Program-made: the position numbers and the translations under genes
The notes under the pieces: generated by a model
Database searches by the model: none
Told to the model about the DNA's origin: nothing
What the model saw: only the letters and a program-made list of their open reading frames with translations
In this document: positions 23,957 through 36,426 of the stretch, in pieces
Numbering within the stretch: the stretch's first letter is position 1
Layout of the letters: every line of letters starts with the position of its first letter
From: Haliclystus octoradiatus
Taxonomy: Eukaryota; Cnidaria; Staurozoa; Stauromedusae; Haliclystidae
Reading direction: 5' to 3'
Assembly: GCA_916610825.1 (NCBI GenBank)
Contig: OU744446.1
Location: forward strand, 21,895,223-21,959,222
DNA: 64,000 bases

Positions 23957-25496
23957 TTTATGTAAAATTCGAATTCCCTTGGGAATTAAGCATTGTTTTT
24001 GTCATTTTGAGCTGATTTTGTAAAATTCGAATTCCCTTGGGAATTAAGCATTGTTTTGAGTCATTTTGAGCTGTTTTTGTAAAATTCGAATTCCCTTGGG
24101 AACTGGGCATTGTTTTTGGTTTTGGTCATTTTGAGCTGTTTTTGAAAAATTCAAATTCCCTTGGGAATTAAGCATTGTTTTTGGTCATTTTGAGCTGTTT
24201 TTGAAAAATTCAAATTCCCTTGGGAATTAAGCATTGTTTTAGGTCATTTTGAACTGTTTTTGATAAATTCGAATTCCCTTGGGAATTAAGCATTGTTTTA
24301 GGTCATTTTGAGCTGTTTTTGAAAAATTCGAATTCCCTTTGGAATTAAGCATTGTTTTAGGTCATTTTGAGCTGGTTTTGTAAAATTCGAATTCCCTTGG
24401 GAATTAAGCATTATTTTAAGTCATTTTGAGCTGTTTTTGTAAAATTCGAATTCCCTTGGGAATTAAGCATTGTTTTAGGTCATTTTGAGCTGTTTTTTTT
24501 AAAATTCGAATTCCCTTGGGAATTAAGCATTGTTTTAGGTCATTTTGAGCTGTTTTTGTAAAATTCGAATTCCCTTGGGAACTGGGCATTGTTTTTGGTC
24601 ATTTTGAGCTGTTTTTGAAAAATTCGAATTTCCTTGGGAATTAAGCATTGTTTTTGGTCATTTTGAGCTGTTTTTGAAAAATTCGAATTCCCTTGGGAAT
24701 TAAGCATTGTTTTAGGTCATTTTGAACTGTTTTTGATAAATTCGAATTCCCTTGGGAATTAAGCATTGTTTTAGGTCATTTTGAGCTGTTTTTGAAAAAT
24801 TCGAATTCCCTTTGGAATTAAGCATTGTTTTAGGTCATTCTGAGCTGTTTTTGTGAAATTCGAATTCCCTTGGGAATTAAGCATTATTTTAAGTCATTTT
24901 GAGCTGTTTTTGTAAAATTCGAATTCCCTTGGGAATTAAGCATTGTTTTAGGTCATTTTGAGCTGTTTTTTTAAAAATTCGAATTTCCTTGGGAATTAAG
25001 CATTGTTTTAGGTCATTTTGAGCTGTTTTTGTAAAATTCGAATTCCCTTGGGAACTGGGCATTGTTTTTGGTCATTTTGAGCTGTTTTTGAAAAATTCAA
25101 ATTCCCTTGGGAATTAAGCATTGTTTTAGGTCATTTTGGGCTGTTTTTGAAAAATTCAAATTCCCTTGGGAATTAAGCATTGTTTTAGGTCATTTTGAGC
25201 TGTTTTTGAAAAATTCGAATTCCCTTGGGAATTAAGCATTGTTTTAGGTCATTTTGAGCTGTTTTTGTAAAATTCGAATTCCCTTGGGAATTAAGCATTG
25301 TTTTAAGTCATTTTGAGCTGTTTTTGTAAAATTCGAATTCCCTTGAGAATTAAGCATTGTTTTAGGTCATTTTGAGCTGTTTTTGAAAAATTCAAATTCC
25401 CTTGGGAATTAAGCATTGTTTCAGGTCATTTTGAGCTGTTTTTGAAAAATTCGAATTCCCTTGGGAATTAAGCATTGTTTTAGGTCATTTTGAGCT
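23957..25496 (+). repeat. 26-monomer landmark HOR
   Basis: 1,540 bp, same order as 19210-20750. Oddities are CATTCTGAGCTG near 24836 and CGAATTCCC in place of CGAATTTCC at the T-run monomer near 24505. Confidence 0.85.
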
Positions 25497-26977
25497 GTTT
25501 ATGTAAAATTCGAATTCCCTTGGGAATTAAGCATTGTTTTTGTCATTTTGAGCTGATTTTGTAAAATTCGAATTCCCTTGGGAATTAAGCATTGTTTTAA
25601 GTCATTTTGAGCTGTTTTTGTAAAATTCGAATTCCCTTGGGAACTGGGCATTGTTTTTGGTTTTGGTCATTTTAAGCTGTTTTTGAAAAATTCAAATTCC
25701 CTTGGGAATTAAGCATTGTTTTAGGTCATTTTAAACTGTTTTTGAAAAATTCGAATTCCCTTGGGAATTAAGCATTGTTTTAGGTCATTTTGAGCTGTTT
25801 TTGAAAAATTCGAATTCCCTTTGGAATTAAGCATTGTTTTAGGTCATTTTGAGCTGGTTTTGTAAAATTCGAATTCCCTTGGGAATTAAGCATTGTTTTA
25901 AGTCATTTTGAGCTGTTTTTGTAAAATTCGAATTCCCTTGAGAATTAAGCATTGTTTTAGGTCATTTTGAGCTGTTTTTGTAAATTTCGAATTCCCTTGG
26001 GAATTATGCATTGTTTTAGGTCATTTTGAGCTGTTTTTGTAAAATTCGAATTCCCTTGGGAACTGGGCATTGTTTTTGGTCATTTTGAGCTGTTTTTGAA
26101 AAATTTGAATTTCCTTGGGAATTAAGCATTGTTTTTGGTCATTTTGAGCTGTTTTTGAAAAATTCAAATTCCCTTGGGAATTAAGCATTGTTTTAGGTCA
26201 TTTTGAACTGTTTTTGATAAATTCGAATTCCCTTGGGAATTAAGCATTGTTTTAGGTCATTTTGAGCTGTTTTTGAAAAATTCGAATTCCCTTTGGAATT
26301 AAGCATTGTTTTAGGTCATTTTGAGCTGGTTTTGTGAAATTCGAATTCCCTTGGGAATTAAGCATTATTTTAAGTCATTTTGAGCTGTTTTTGTAAAATT
26401 CGAATTCCCTTGGGAATTAAGCATTGTTTTAGGTCATTTTGAGCTGTTTTTTTAAAACTTCGAATTTCCTTGGGAATTAAGCATTGTTTTAGGTCATTTT
26501 GAGCTGTTTTTGTAAAATTCGAATTCCCTTGGGAACTGGGCATTGTTTTTGGTCATTTTGAGCTGTTTTTGAAAAATTCAAATTCCCTTGGGAATTAAGC
26601 ATTGTTTTAGGTCATTTTGGGCTGTTTTTGAAAAATTCGAATTCCCTTGGGAATTAAGCATTGTTTTAGGTCATTTTGAGCTGTTTTTGAAAAATTCGAA
26701 TTCCCTTGGGAATTAAGCATTGTTTTAGGTCATTTTGAGCTGTTTTTGTAAAATTCGAATTCCCTTGGGAATTAAGCATTGTTTTAAGTCATTTTGAGCT
26801 GTTTTTGTAAAATTCGAATTCCCTTGAGAATTAAGCATTGTTTTAGGTCATTTTGAGCTGTTTTTGAAAAATTCAAATTCCCTTGGGAATTAAGCATTGT
26901 TTCAGGTCATTTTGAGCTGTTTTTGAAAAATTCGAATTCCCTTGGGAATTAAGCATTGTTTTAGGTCATTTTGAGCT
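25497..26977 (+). repeat. 25-monomer landmark HOR (1,481 bp)
   Basis: One monomer shorter than the preceding 1,540-bp copies. Near 25670-25735 it has TTTTAAGCTG and TTTTAAACTG, and near 25985 a TAAATTTCG plus GGGAATTATGC monomer. The same features recur 1,481 bp later, showing tandem duplication. Confidence 0.85.
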
Positions 26978-27604
26978 GTTTATGTAAAATTCGAATTCCC
27001 TTGGGAATTAAGCATTGTTTTTGTCATTTTGAGCTGATTTTGTAAAATTCGAATTCCATTGGGAATTAAGCATTGTTTTAAGTCATTTTGAGCTGTTTTT
27101 GTAAAATTCGAATTCCCTTGGGAACTGGGCATTGTTTTTGGTTTTGGTCATTTTAAGCTGTTTTTGAAAAATTCAAATTCCCTTGGGAATTAAGCATTGT
27201 TTTAGGTCATTTTAAACTGTTTTTGAAAAATTCGAATTCCCTTGTGAATTAAGCATTGTTTTAGGTAATTTTGAGCTGTTTTTGAAAAATTCGAATTCCC
27301 TTTGGAATTAAGCATTGTTTTAGGTCATTTTGAGCTGGTTTTGTAAAATTCGAATTCCCTTGGGAATTAAGCATTGTTTTAAGTCATTTTGAGCTGTTTT
27401 TGTAAAATTCGAATTCCCTTGAGAATTAAGCATTGTTTTAGGTCATTTTGAGCTGTTTTTGTAAATTTCGAATTCCCTTGGGAATTATGCATTGTTTTAG
27501 GTCATTTTGAGCTGTTTTTGTAAAATTCGAATTCCCTTGGGAACTGGGCATTGTTTTTGGTCATTTTGAGCTGTTTTTGAAAAATTCAAATTCCCTTGGG
27601 AATT
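26978..27604 (+). repeat. Partial copy of the 25-monomer HOR
   Basis: Follows 25497 onward at offset 1,481 as far as the AACTGGGC monomer near 27545. It then switches to GCATAGTTTTTAGTC, the start of cassette A. Private changes include CCATTGGG near 27056 and CTTGTGAATT near 27241. Confidence 0.8.
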
Positions 27605-28089
27605 AAGCATAGTTTTTAGTCATTTTAAGCTGTTTTTGTGAAATTCGAATTCCCTTGGGAATTAAGCATTGTTTTTGTCATTTTAAGCTGTTGTTGAAAA
27701 ATTCAAATTCCCTTGGGAATTAAGCATTGTTTTAGGTTATTTTAAGCTGTTTTTGAAAAATTCAAATTCCTTTCGGAGTTAAGCATTGTTTTAGGTCATT
27801 TTGAGCTGTTTTTGAAAAATTCGAATTCCCTTGGGAACTGGGCATTGTTTTTGGTCATTTTGAGCTGTTTTTGAAAAATTCAAATTCCCTTGGGAATTAA
27901 GCATTGTTTTAGGTCATTTTGAGCTGTTTTTGAAAAATTCGAATTCCCTTGGGAATTAAGCATTGTTTTAGGTCATTTTGAGCTGTTTTTGAAAAATTCG
28001 AATTCCCTTGGGAATTAAGCATTGTTTTAGGTCATTTTAAGCTGTATTTGAAAAATTCGAATTCCCTTGGGAATTAAGCATTGTTTTTT

Positions 28090-28128
28090 CTTATTTTTCA
28101 TACCCAAGGGTACAGAGCATTGTTTTTA
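28090..28128 (+). repeat. 39-bp short monomer, type 1
   Basis: Type 1 element, first of a pair 274 bp apart. Confidence 0.9.
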
Positions 28129-28363
28129 GTCATTTTAAGCTGTTTTTGTTAAATTCGAATTCCCTTGGGAATTAAGCATTGTTTTTGTCATTTTGAGCTG
28201 ATTTTGTAAAATTCGAATTCTCTTGGGAATTGGGCATTGTTTTTGATCGGTTTAAGCTGTTTTTGTAAAATTCGAATTCCCTTGGGAATTAAGCATTGTT
28301 TTAGGTCATTTTGAGCTGTTTTTGAAAAATTCGAATTCCCTTGGGAATTAAACATTGTTTTTT

Positions 28364-28402
28364 CTCATTTTTCATACCCAAGGGTACAAAGCATAGTTTT
28401 TA
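28364..28402 (+). repeat. 39-bp short monomer, type 2
   Basis: Type 2 element with TTAAACATTG upstream, second of the pair. Confidence 0.9.
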
Positions 28403-28639
28403 GTCATTTTAAGCTGTTTTTGTGAAATTCGAATTCCCTTGGGAATTAAGCATTGTTTTTGTCATTTTGAGCTGATTTTGTAAAATTCGAATTCTCTTGG
28501 GAATTAGGCATTGTTTTTGATCGGATTAAGCTGTTTTTGTAAAATTCGAATTCCCTTGGGAATTAAGCATTGTTTTAGGTCATTTTGAGCTGTTTTTGAA
28601 AAATTCGAATTCCCTTGGGAATTAAGTATTGTTTTAGGT

Positions 28640-29899
28640 CATCTTGAGCTGTTTTTGAAAAATTCGAATTCCCTTGGGAATTAAGCATTGTTTTAGGTCA
28701 TTTTGAGCTGTTTTTGTAAAATTCGAATTCCCTTGGGAATTAAGCATTGTTTTTGTCATTTTGAGCTGATTTTGTAAAATTCGAATTCCCTTGGGAATTA
28801 AGCATTGTTTTAAGTCATTTTGAGCTGTTTTTGTAAAATTCGAATTCCCTTGGGAACTGGGCATTGTTTTTGGTTTTGGTCATTTTGAGCTGTTTTTGAA
28901 AAATTCAAATTCCCTTGGGAATTAAGCATTGTTTTTGGTCATTTTGAGCTGTTTTTGAAAAATTCAAATTCCCTTGGGAATTAAGCATTGTTTTAGGTCA
29001 TTTTGAACTGTTTTTGATAAATTCGAATTCCCTTTGGAATTAAGCATTGTTTTAGGTCATTTTGAGCTGGTTTTGTAAAATTCGAATTCCCTTGGGAATT
29101 AAGCATTATTTTAAGTCATTTTGAGTTGTTTTTGTAAAATTCGAATTCCCTTGGGAATTAAGCATTGTTTTAGGTCATTTTGAGCTGTTTTTGTAAAATT
29201 CGAATTCCCTTGGGAATTAAGCATTGTTTTAAGTCATTTTGAGCTGTTTTTGTAAAATTCGAATTCCCTTGGGAATTAAGCATTGTTTTAGGTCATTTTG
29301 AGCTGTTTATGTAAAATTCGAATTCCCTTGGGAATTAAGCATTGTTTTTGTCATTTTGAGCTGATTTTGTAAAATTCGAATTCCCTTGGGAATTAAGCAT
29401 TGTTTTAAGTCATTTTGAGCTGTTTTTGTAAAATTCGAATTCCCTTGGGAACTGGGCATTGTTTTTGGTTTTGGTCATTTTGAGCTGTTTTTGAAAAATT
29501 CAAATTCCCTTGGGAATTAAGCATTGTTTTAGGTCATTTTGAACTGTTTTTGAAAAATTCGAATTCCTTTGGGAATTAAGCATTGTTTTAGGTCATTTTG
29601 AGCTGTTTTTGAAAAATTCGAATTCCCTTTGGAATTAAGCATTGTTTTAGGTCATTTTGAGCTGGTTTTGTAAAATTCGAATTCCCTTGGGAATTAAGCA
29701 TTGTTTTAAGTCATTTTGAGCTGTTTTTGTAAAATTCGAATTCCCTTGAGAATTAAGCATTGTTTTAGGTCATTTTGAGCTGTTTTTGAAAAATTCAAAT
29801 TCCCTTGGGAATTAAGCATTGTTTCAGGTCATTTTGAGCTGTTTTTGAAAAATTCGAATTCCCTTGGGAATTAAGCATTGTTTTAGGTCATTTTGAGCT
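28640..29899 (+). repeat. Mosaic landmark units
   Basis: 65-bp monomers near 28859 and 29456 and landmark GTTTATG at 29305, with the next 595 bp later (10 monomers). The unit after 28860 lacks several monomers of the 8-monomer block, for example no separate GAAAAATTCG monomer between GATAAATTCG and CCCTTTGG near 29020. Confidence 0.7.
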
Positions 29900-31143
29900 G
29901 TTTATGTAAAATTCGAATTCCCTTGGGAATTAAGCATTGTTTTTGTCATTTTGAGCTGATTTTGTAAAATTCGAATTCCCTTGGGAATTAAGCATTGTTT
30001 TAAGTCATTTTGAGCTGTTTTTGTAAAATTCGAATTCCCTTGGGAACTGGGCATTGTTTTTGGTTTTGGTCATTTTGAGCTGTTTTTGAAAAATTCAAAT
30101 TCCCTTGGGAATTAAGCATTGTTTTTGGTCATTTTGAGCTGTTTTTGAAAAATTCAAATTCCCTTGGGAATTAAGCATTGTTTTAGGTCATTTTGAACTG
30201 TTTTTGAAAAATTCGAATTCCCTTGGGAATTAAGCATTGTTTTAGGTCATTTTGAGCTGTTTTTGAAAAATTCAAATTCCCTTTGGAATTAAGCATTGTT
30301 TTAGGTCATTTTGAGCTGGTTTTTTAAAATTCGAATTCCCTTGGGAATTAAGCATTATTTTAAGTCATTTTGACCTGCTTTTGTAAAATTCGAATTCCCT
30401 TGGGAATTAAGCATTGTTTTAGGTCATTTTGAGCTGTTTTTTTAAAAATTCGAATTTCCTTGGGAATTAAGCATTGTTTTAGGTCATTTTGAGCTGTTTT
30501 TGTAAAATTCGAATTCCCTTGGGAACTGGGCATTGTTTTTGGTCATTTTGAGCTGTTTTTGAAAAATTCAAATTCCCTTGGGAATTAAGCATTGTTTTAG
30601 GTCATTTTGGGCTGTTTTTGAAAAATTCAAATTCCCTTGGGAATTAAGCATTGTTTTAGGTCATTTTGAGCTGTTTTTGAAAAATTCGAATTCCCTTGGG
30701 AATTAAGCATTGTTTTAGGTCATTTTGAGCTGTTTTTGTAAAATTCGAATTCCCTTGGGAATTAAGCATTGTTTTAAGTCATTTTGAGCTGTTTTTGTAA
30801 AATTCGAATTCCCTTGAGAATTAAGCATTGTTTTAGGTCATTTTGAGCTGTTTTTGAAAAATTCGAATTCCCTTGGGAATTAAGCATTGTTTTTGTCATT
30901 TTGAGCTGATTTTGTAAAATTCGAATTCCCTTGGGAATTAAGCATTGTTTTAAGTAATTTTGAGCTGTTTTTGTAAAATTCGAATTCCCTTGGGAATTAA
31001 GCATTGTTTTATGTCATTTTGAGCTGTTTTTGAAAAATTCAAATTCCCTTGGGAATTAAGCATTGTTTCAGGTCATTTTGAGCTGTTTTTGAAAAATTCG
31101 AATTCCCTTGGGAATTAAGCATTGTTTTAGGTCATTTTGAGCT
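29900..31143 (+). repeat. 1,244-bp landmark HOR (21 monomers)
   Basis: Landmark to landmark, 21 x 59 + 5. One version of the 8-monomer block is present. Private changes include GCTGGTTTTTTAAAATTCG near 30315 and TTTTGACCTGCTTTTG near 30367. Confidence 0.83.
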
Positions 31144-32327
31144 GTTTATGTAAAATTCGAATTCCCTTGGGAATTAAGCATTGTTTTTGTCATTTTGAGC
31201 TGATTTTGTAAAATTCGAATTCCCTTGGGAATTAAGCATTGTTTTAAGTCATTTTGAGCTGTTTTTGTAAAATTCGAATTCCCTTGGGAACTGGGCATTG
31301 TTTTTGGTTTTGGTCATTTTGAGCTGTTTTTGAAAAATTCAAATTCCCTTGGGAATTAAGCATTGTTTTTGGTCATTTTGAGCTGTTTTTGAAAAATTCA
31401 AATTCCCTTGGGAATTAAGCATTGTTTTAGGTCATTTTGAACTGTTTTTGATAAATTCGAATTCCCTTGGGAATTAAGCATTGTTTTAGGTCATTTTGAG
31501 CTGGTTTTGTAAAATTCGAATTCCCTTGGGAATTAAGCATTGTTTTAGGTCATTTTGAACTGTTTTTGAAAAATTCGAATTCCCTTGGGAATTAAGCATT
31601 GTTTTAGGTCATTTTGAGCTGTTTTTGAAAAATTCGAATTCCCTTTGGAATTAAGCATTGTTTTAGGTCATTTTGAGCTGGTTTTGTAAAATTCGAATTC
31701 CCTTGGGAATTAAGCATTGTTTTAAGTCATTTTGAGCTGTTTTTGTAAAATTCGAATTCCCTTGAGAATTAAGCATTGTTTTAGGTCATTTTGAGCTGTT
31801 TTTGAAAAATTCAAATTCCCTTGGGAATTAAGCATTGTTTCAGGTCATTTTGAGCTGTTTTTGAAAAATTCGAATTCCCTTGGGAATTAAGCATTGTTTT
31901 AGGTCATTTTGAGCTGTTTTTGTAAAATTCGAATTCCCTTGGGAATTAAGCATTGTTTTAAGTCATTTTGAGCTGTTTTTGTAAAATTCGAATTCCCTTG
32001 AGAATTAAGCATTGTTTTAGGTCATTTTGAGCTGTTTTTGAAAAATTCGAATTCCCTTGGGAATTAAGCATTGTTTTTGTCATTTTGAGCTGATTTTGTA
32101 AAATTCGAATTCCCTTGGGAATTAAGCATTGTTTTAAGTCATTTTGAGCTGTTTTTGTAAAATTCGAATTCCCTTGGGAATTAAGCATTGTTTTATGTCA
32201 TTTTGAGCTGTTTTTGAAAAATTCAAATTCCCTTGGGAATTAAGCATTGTTTCAGGTCATTTTGAGCTGTTTTTGAAAAATTCGAATTCCCTTGGGAATT
32301 AAGCATTGTTTTAGGTCATTTTGAGCT
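31144..32327 (+). repeat. 1,184-bp landmark HOR (20 monomers)
   Basis: Landmark to landmark. GCTGGTTTTG occurs twice (near 31500 and 31678), and the tail block at 31958 repeats that at 30774 at offset 1,184. Confidence 0.83.
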
Positions 32328-34576
32328 GTTTATGTAAAATTCGAATTCCCTTGGGAATTAAGCATTGTTTTTGTCATTTTGAGCTGATTTTGTAAAATTC
32401 GAATTCCCTTGGGAATTAAGCATTGTTTTAAGTCATTTTGAGCTGTTTTTGTAAAATTCGAATTCCCTTGGGAACTGGGCATTGTTTTTGGTTTTGGTCA
32501 TTTTGAGCTGTTTTTGAAAAATTCAAATTCCCTTGGGAATTAAGCATTGTTTTTGGTCATTTTGAGCTGTTTTTGAAAAATTCAAATTCCCTTGGGAATT
32601 AAGCATTGTTTTAGGTCATTTTGAACTGTTTTTGATAAATTCGAATTCCCTTGGGAATTAAGCATTGTTTTTGGTCATTTTGAGCTGTTTTTGAAAAATT
32701 CAAATTCCCTTGGGAATTAAGCATTGTTTTAGGTCATTTTGAACTGTTTTTGATAAATTCGAATTCCCTTGGGAATTAAGCATTGTTTTAGGTCATTTTG
32801 AGCTGTTTTTGAAAAATTCGAATTCCCTTTGGAATTAAGCATTGTTTTAGGTCATTTTGAGCTGGTTTTGTAAAATTCGAATTCCCTTGGGAATTAAGCA
32901 TTATTTTAAGTCATTTTGAGCTGTTTTTGTAAAATTCGAATTCCCTTGGGAATTAAGCATTGTTTTAGGTCATTTTGAGCTGTTTTTTTAAAAATTCGAA
33001 TTTCCTTGGGAATTAAGCATTGTTTTTGTTCATTTTGAGCTGTTTTTGAAAAATTCGAATTTCCTTGGGAATTAAGCATTGTTTTTGGTCATTTTGAGCT
33101 GTTTTTGAAAAATTCAAATTCCCTTGGGAATTAAGCATTGTTTTAGGTCATTTTGAACTGTTTTTGATAAATTCGAATTCCCTTGGGAATTAAGCATTGT
33201 TTTAGGTCATTTTGAGCTGTTTTTGAAAAATTCGAATTCCCTTTGGAATTAAGCATTGTTTTAGGTCATTTTGAGCTGGTTTTATAAAATTCGAATTCCC
33301 TTGGGAATTAAGCATTATTTTAAGTCATTTTGAGCTGTTTTTGTAAAATTCGAATTCCCTTGGGAATTAAGCATTGTTTTAGGTCATTTTGAGCTGTTTT
33401 TTTAAAAATTCGAATTTCCTTGGGAATTAAGCATTGTTTTAGGTCATTTTGAGCTGTTTTTGTAAAATTCGAATTCCCTTGGGAACTGGGCATTGTTTTT
33501 GGTCATTTTGAGCTGTTTTTGAAAAATTCAAATTCCCTTGGGAATTAAGCATTGTTTTAGGTCATTTTGGGCTGTTTTTGAAAAATTCAAATTCCCTTGG
33601 GAATTAAGCATTGTTTTAGGTCATTTTGAGCTGTTTTTGAAAAATTCGAATTCCCTTGGGAATTAAGCATTGTTTTAGGTCATTTTGAGCTGTTTTTGTA
33701 AAATTCGAATTCACTTGGGAATTAAGCATTGTTTTAAGTCATTTTGAGCTGTTTTTGTAAAATTCGAATTCCCTTGAGAATTAAGCATTGTTTTAGGTCA
33801 TTTTGAGCTGTTTTTGAAAAATTCAAATTCCCTTGGGAATTAAGCATTGTTTCAGGTCATTTTGAGCTGTTTTTGAAAAATTCGAATTCCCTTGGGAATT
33901 AAGCATTGTTTTAGGTCATTTTGAGCTGTTTTTGTAAAATTCGAATTCCCTTGGGAATTAAGCATTGTTTTTGTCATTTTGAGCTGATTTTGTAAAATTC
34001 GAATTCCCTTGGGAATTAAGCATTGTTTTAGGTCATTTTGAGCTGTTTTTGTAAAATTCGAATTCCCTTGGGAACTGGGCATTGTTTTTGGTCATTTTGA
34101 GCTGTTTTTGAAAAATTCAAATTCCCTTGGGAATTAAGCATTGTTTTTGGTCATTTTGAGCTGTTTTTGAAAAATTCAAATTCCCTTGGGAATTAAGCAT
34201 TGTTTTAGGTCATTTTGAACTGTTTTTGAAAAATTCGAATTCCCTTGGGAATTAAGCATTGTTTTAGGTCATTTTGAGCTGTTTTCGAAAAATTCGAATT
34301 CCCTTTGGAATTAAGCATTGTTTTAGGTCATTTTGAGCTGGTTTTGTAAAATTCGAATTCCCTTGGGAATTAAGCATTGTTTTAAGTCATTTTGAGCTGT
34401 TTTTGTAAAATTCGAATTCCCTTGAGAATTAAGCATTGTTTTAGGTCATTTTGAGCTGTTTTTGAAAAATTCAAATTCCCTTGGGAATTAAGCATTGTTT
34501 CAGGTCATTTTGAGCTGTTTTTGAAAAATTCGAATTCCCTTGGGAATTAAGCATTGTTTTAGGTCATTTTGAGCTG
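32328..34576 (+). repeat. 2,249-bp landmark-to-landmark segment (about 38 monomers)
   Basis: Contains the GATAAATTCG monomer three times and the 8-monomer series more than once (32.5-33.4 kb). The AATTTCC plus AACTGGGC step is partly skipped near 33019. It reads as stacked duplications of the 8-monomer block inside one landmark unit. Confidence 0.75.
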
Positions 34577-36426
34577 TTTATGTAAAATTCGAATTCCCTT
34601 GGGAATTAAGCATTGTTTTTGTCATTTTGAGCTGATTTTGTAAAATTCGAATTCCCTTGGGAATTAAGCATTGTTTTAAGTCATTTTGAGCTGTTTTTGT
34701 AAAATTCGAATTCCCTTGGGAACTGGGCATTGTTTTTGGTTTTGGTCATTTTGAGCTGTTTTTGAAAAATTCGAATTCCCTTGGGAATTAAGCATTGTTT
34801 TAGGTCATTTTGAGCTGTTTTTGTAAAATTCGAATTCCCTTGGGAACTGGGCATTGTTTTTGGTTTTGGTCATTTTGAGCTGTTTTTGAAAAATTCAAAT
34901 TCCCTTGGGAATTAAGCATTGTTTTTGGTCATTTTGAGCTGTTTTTGAAAAATTCAAATTCCCTTGGGAATTAAGCATTGTTTTAGGTCATTTTGAACTG
35001 TTTTTGAAAAATTCGAATTCCCTTGGGAATTAAGCATTGTTTTAGGTCATTTTGAGCTGTTTTTGAAAAATTCGAATTCCCTTTGGAATTAAGCATTGTT
35101 TTAGGTCATTTTGAGCTGGTTTTGTAAAATTCGAATTCCCTTGGGAATTAAGCATTGTTTTAAGTCATTTTGAGCTGTTTTTGTAAAATTCGAATTCCCT
35201 TGAGAATTAAGCATTGTTTTAGGTCATTTTGAGCTGTTTTTGAAAAATTCAAATTCCCTTGGGAATTAAGCATTGTTTCAGGTCATTTTGAGCTGTTTTT
35301 GAAAAATTCGAATTCCCTTGGGAATTAAGCATTGTTTTAGGTCATTTTGAGCTGTTTATGTAAAATTCGAATTCCCTTGGGAATTAAGCATTGTTTTTGT
35401 CATTTTGAGCTGATTTTGTAAAATTCGAATTCCCTTGGGAATTAAGCATTGTTTTAAGTCATTTTGAGCTGTTTTTGTAAAATTCGAATTCCCTTGGGAA
35501 CTGGGCATTGTTTTTGGTTTTGGTCATTTTGAGCTGTTTTTGAAAAATTCGAATTCCCTTGGGAATTAAGCATTGTTTTAGGTCATTTTGAGCTGTTTTT
35601 GTAAAATTCGAATTCCCTTGGGAATTAAGCATTGTTTTAAGTCATTTTGAGCTGTTTTTGTAAAATTCGAATTCCCTTGAGAATTAAGCATTGTTTTAGG
35701 TCATTTTGAGCTGTTTTTGAAAAATTCAAATTCCCTTGGGAATTAAGCATTGTTTCAGGTCATTTTGAGCTGTTTTTGAAAAATTCGAATTCCCTTGGGA
35801 ATTAAGCATTGTTTTAGGTCATTTTGAGCTGTTTATGTAAAATTCGAATTCCCTTGGGAATTAAGCATTGTTTTTGTCATTTTGAGCTGATTTTGTAAAA
35901 TTCGAATTCCCTTGGGAATTAAGCATTGTTTTAAGTCATTTTGAGCTGTTTTTGTAAAATTCGAATTCCCTTGGGAACTGGGCATTGTTTTTGGTTTTGG
36001 TCATTTTGAGCTGTTTTTGAAAAATTCAAATTCCCTTCGGAATTAAGCATTGTTTTTGGTCATTTTGAGCTGTTTTTGAAAAATTCAAATTCCCTTGGGA
36101 ATTAAGCATTGTTTTAGGTCATTTTGAACTGTTTTTGAAAAATTCGAATTCCCTTGGGAATTAAGCATTGTTTTAGGTCATTTTGAGCTGTTTTTGAAAA
36201 ATTCGAATTCCCTTTGGAATTAAGCATTGTTTTAGGTCATTTTGAGCTGGTTTTGTAAAATTTCGAATTCCCTTGGGAATTAAGCATTGTTTTAAGTCAT
36301 TTTGAGCTGTTTTTGTAAAATTCGAATTCCCTTGAGAATTAAGCATTGTTTTAGGACATTTTGAGCTGTTTTTGAAAAATTCAAATTCCCTTGGGAATTA
36401 AGCATTGTTTTAGGTCATTTTGAGCT
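34577..36426 (+). repeat. Cluster of short landmark units
   Basis: Landmarks at 34577, 35354, 35831 and 36427 give units of 777, 477 and 596 bp. 65-bp monomers near 34733 and 34856 are only 123 bp apart (two monomers plus 5). These are 13-, 8- and 10-monomer forms of the same unit, with the middle block partly or wholly removed. Confidence 0.83.

Larger units (their letters stand above)
23316..25560 (+). repeat. 2.4-kb HOR, copy 3 (3' part missing)
   Basis: Follows the previous copies through the landmark unit 23957-25496. It diverges near 25560, where CTCTTGGGAATTGGGC and the GATCGG linker are replaced by an ordinary GCTGATTTTG monomer and a 65-bp monomer, so the next short monomer is absent. 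Confidence 0.83.
27605..28640 (+). repeat. Cassette A with two 39-bp short monomers (copy 3)
   Basis: Third occurrence of the cassette, its short monomers 12,824 bp after those of copy 2. Order is preserved, with GGTTATTTTAAGCTG near 27737, GCTGTATTTG near 28041 and GATCGGATTAAG near 28519 as private changes. It is followed by the TCATCTTG block at 28634. Confidence 0.8.
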
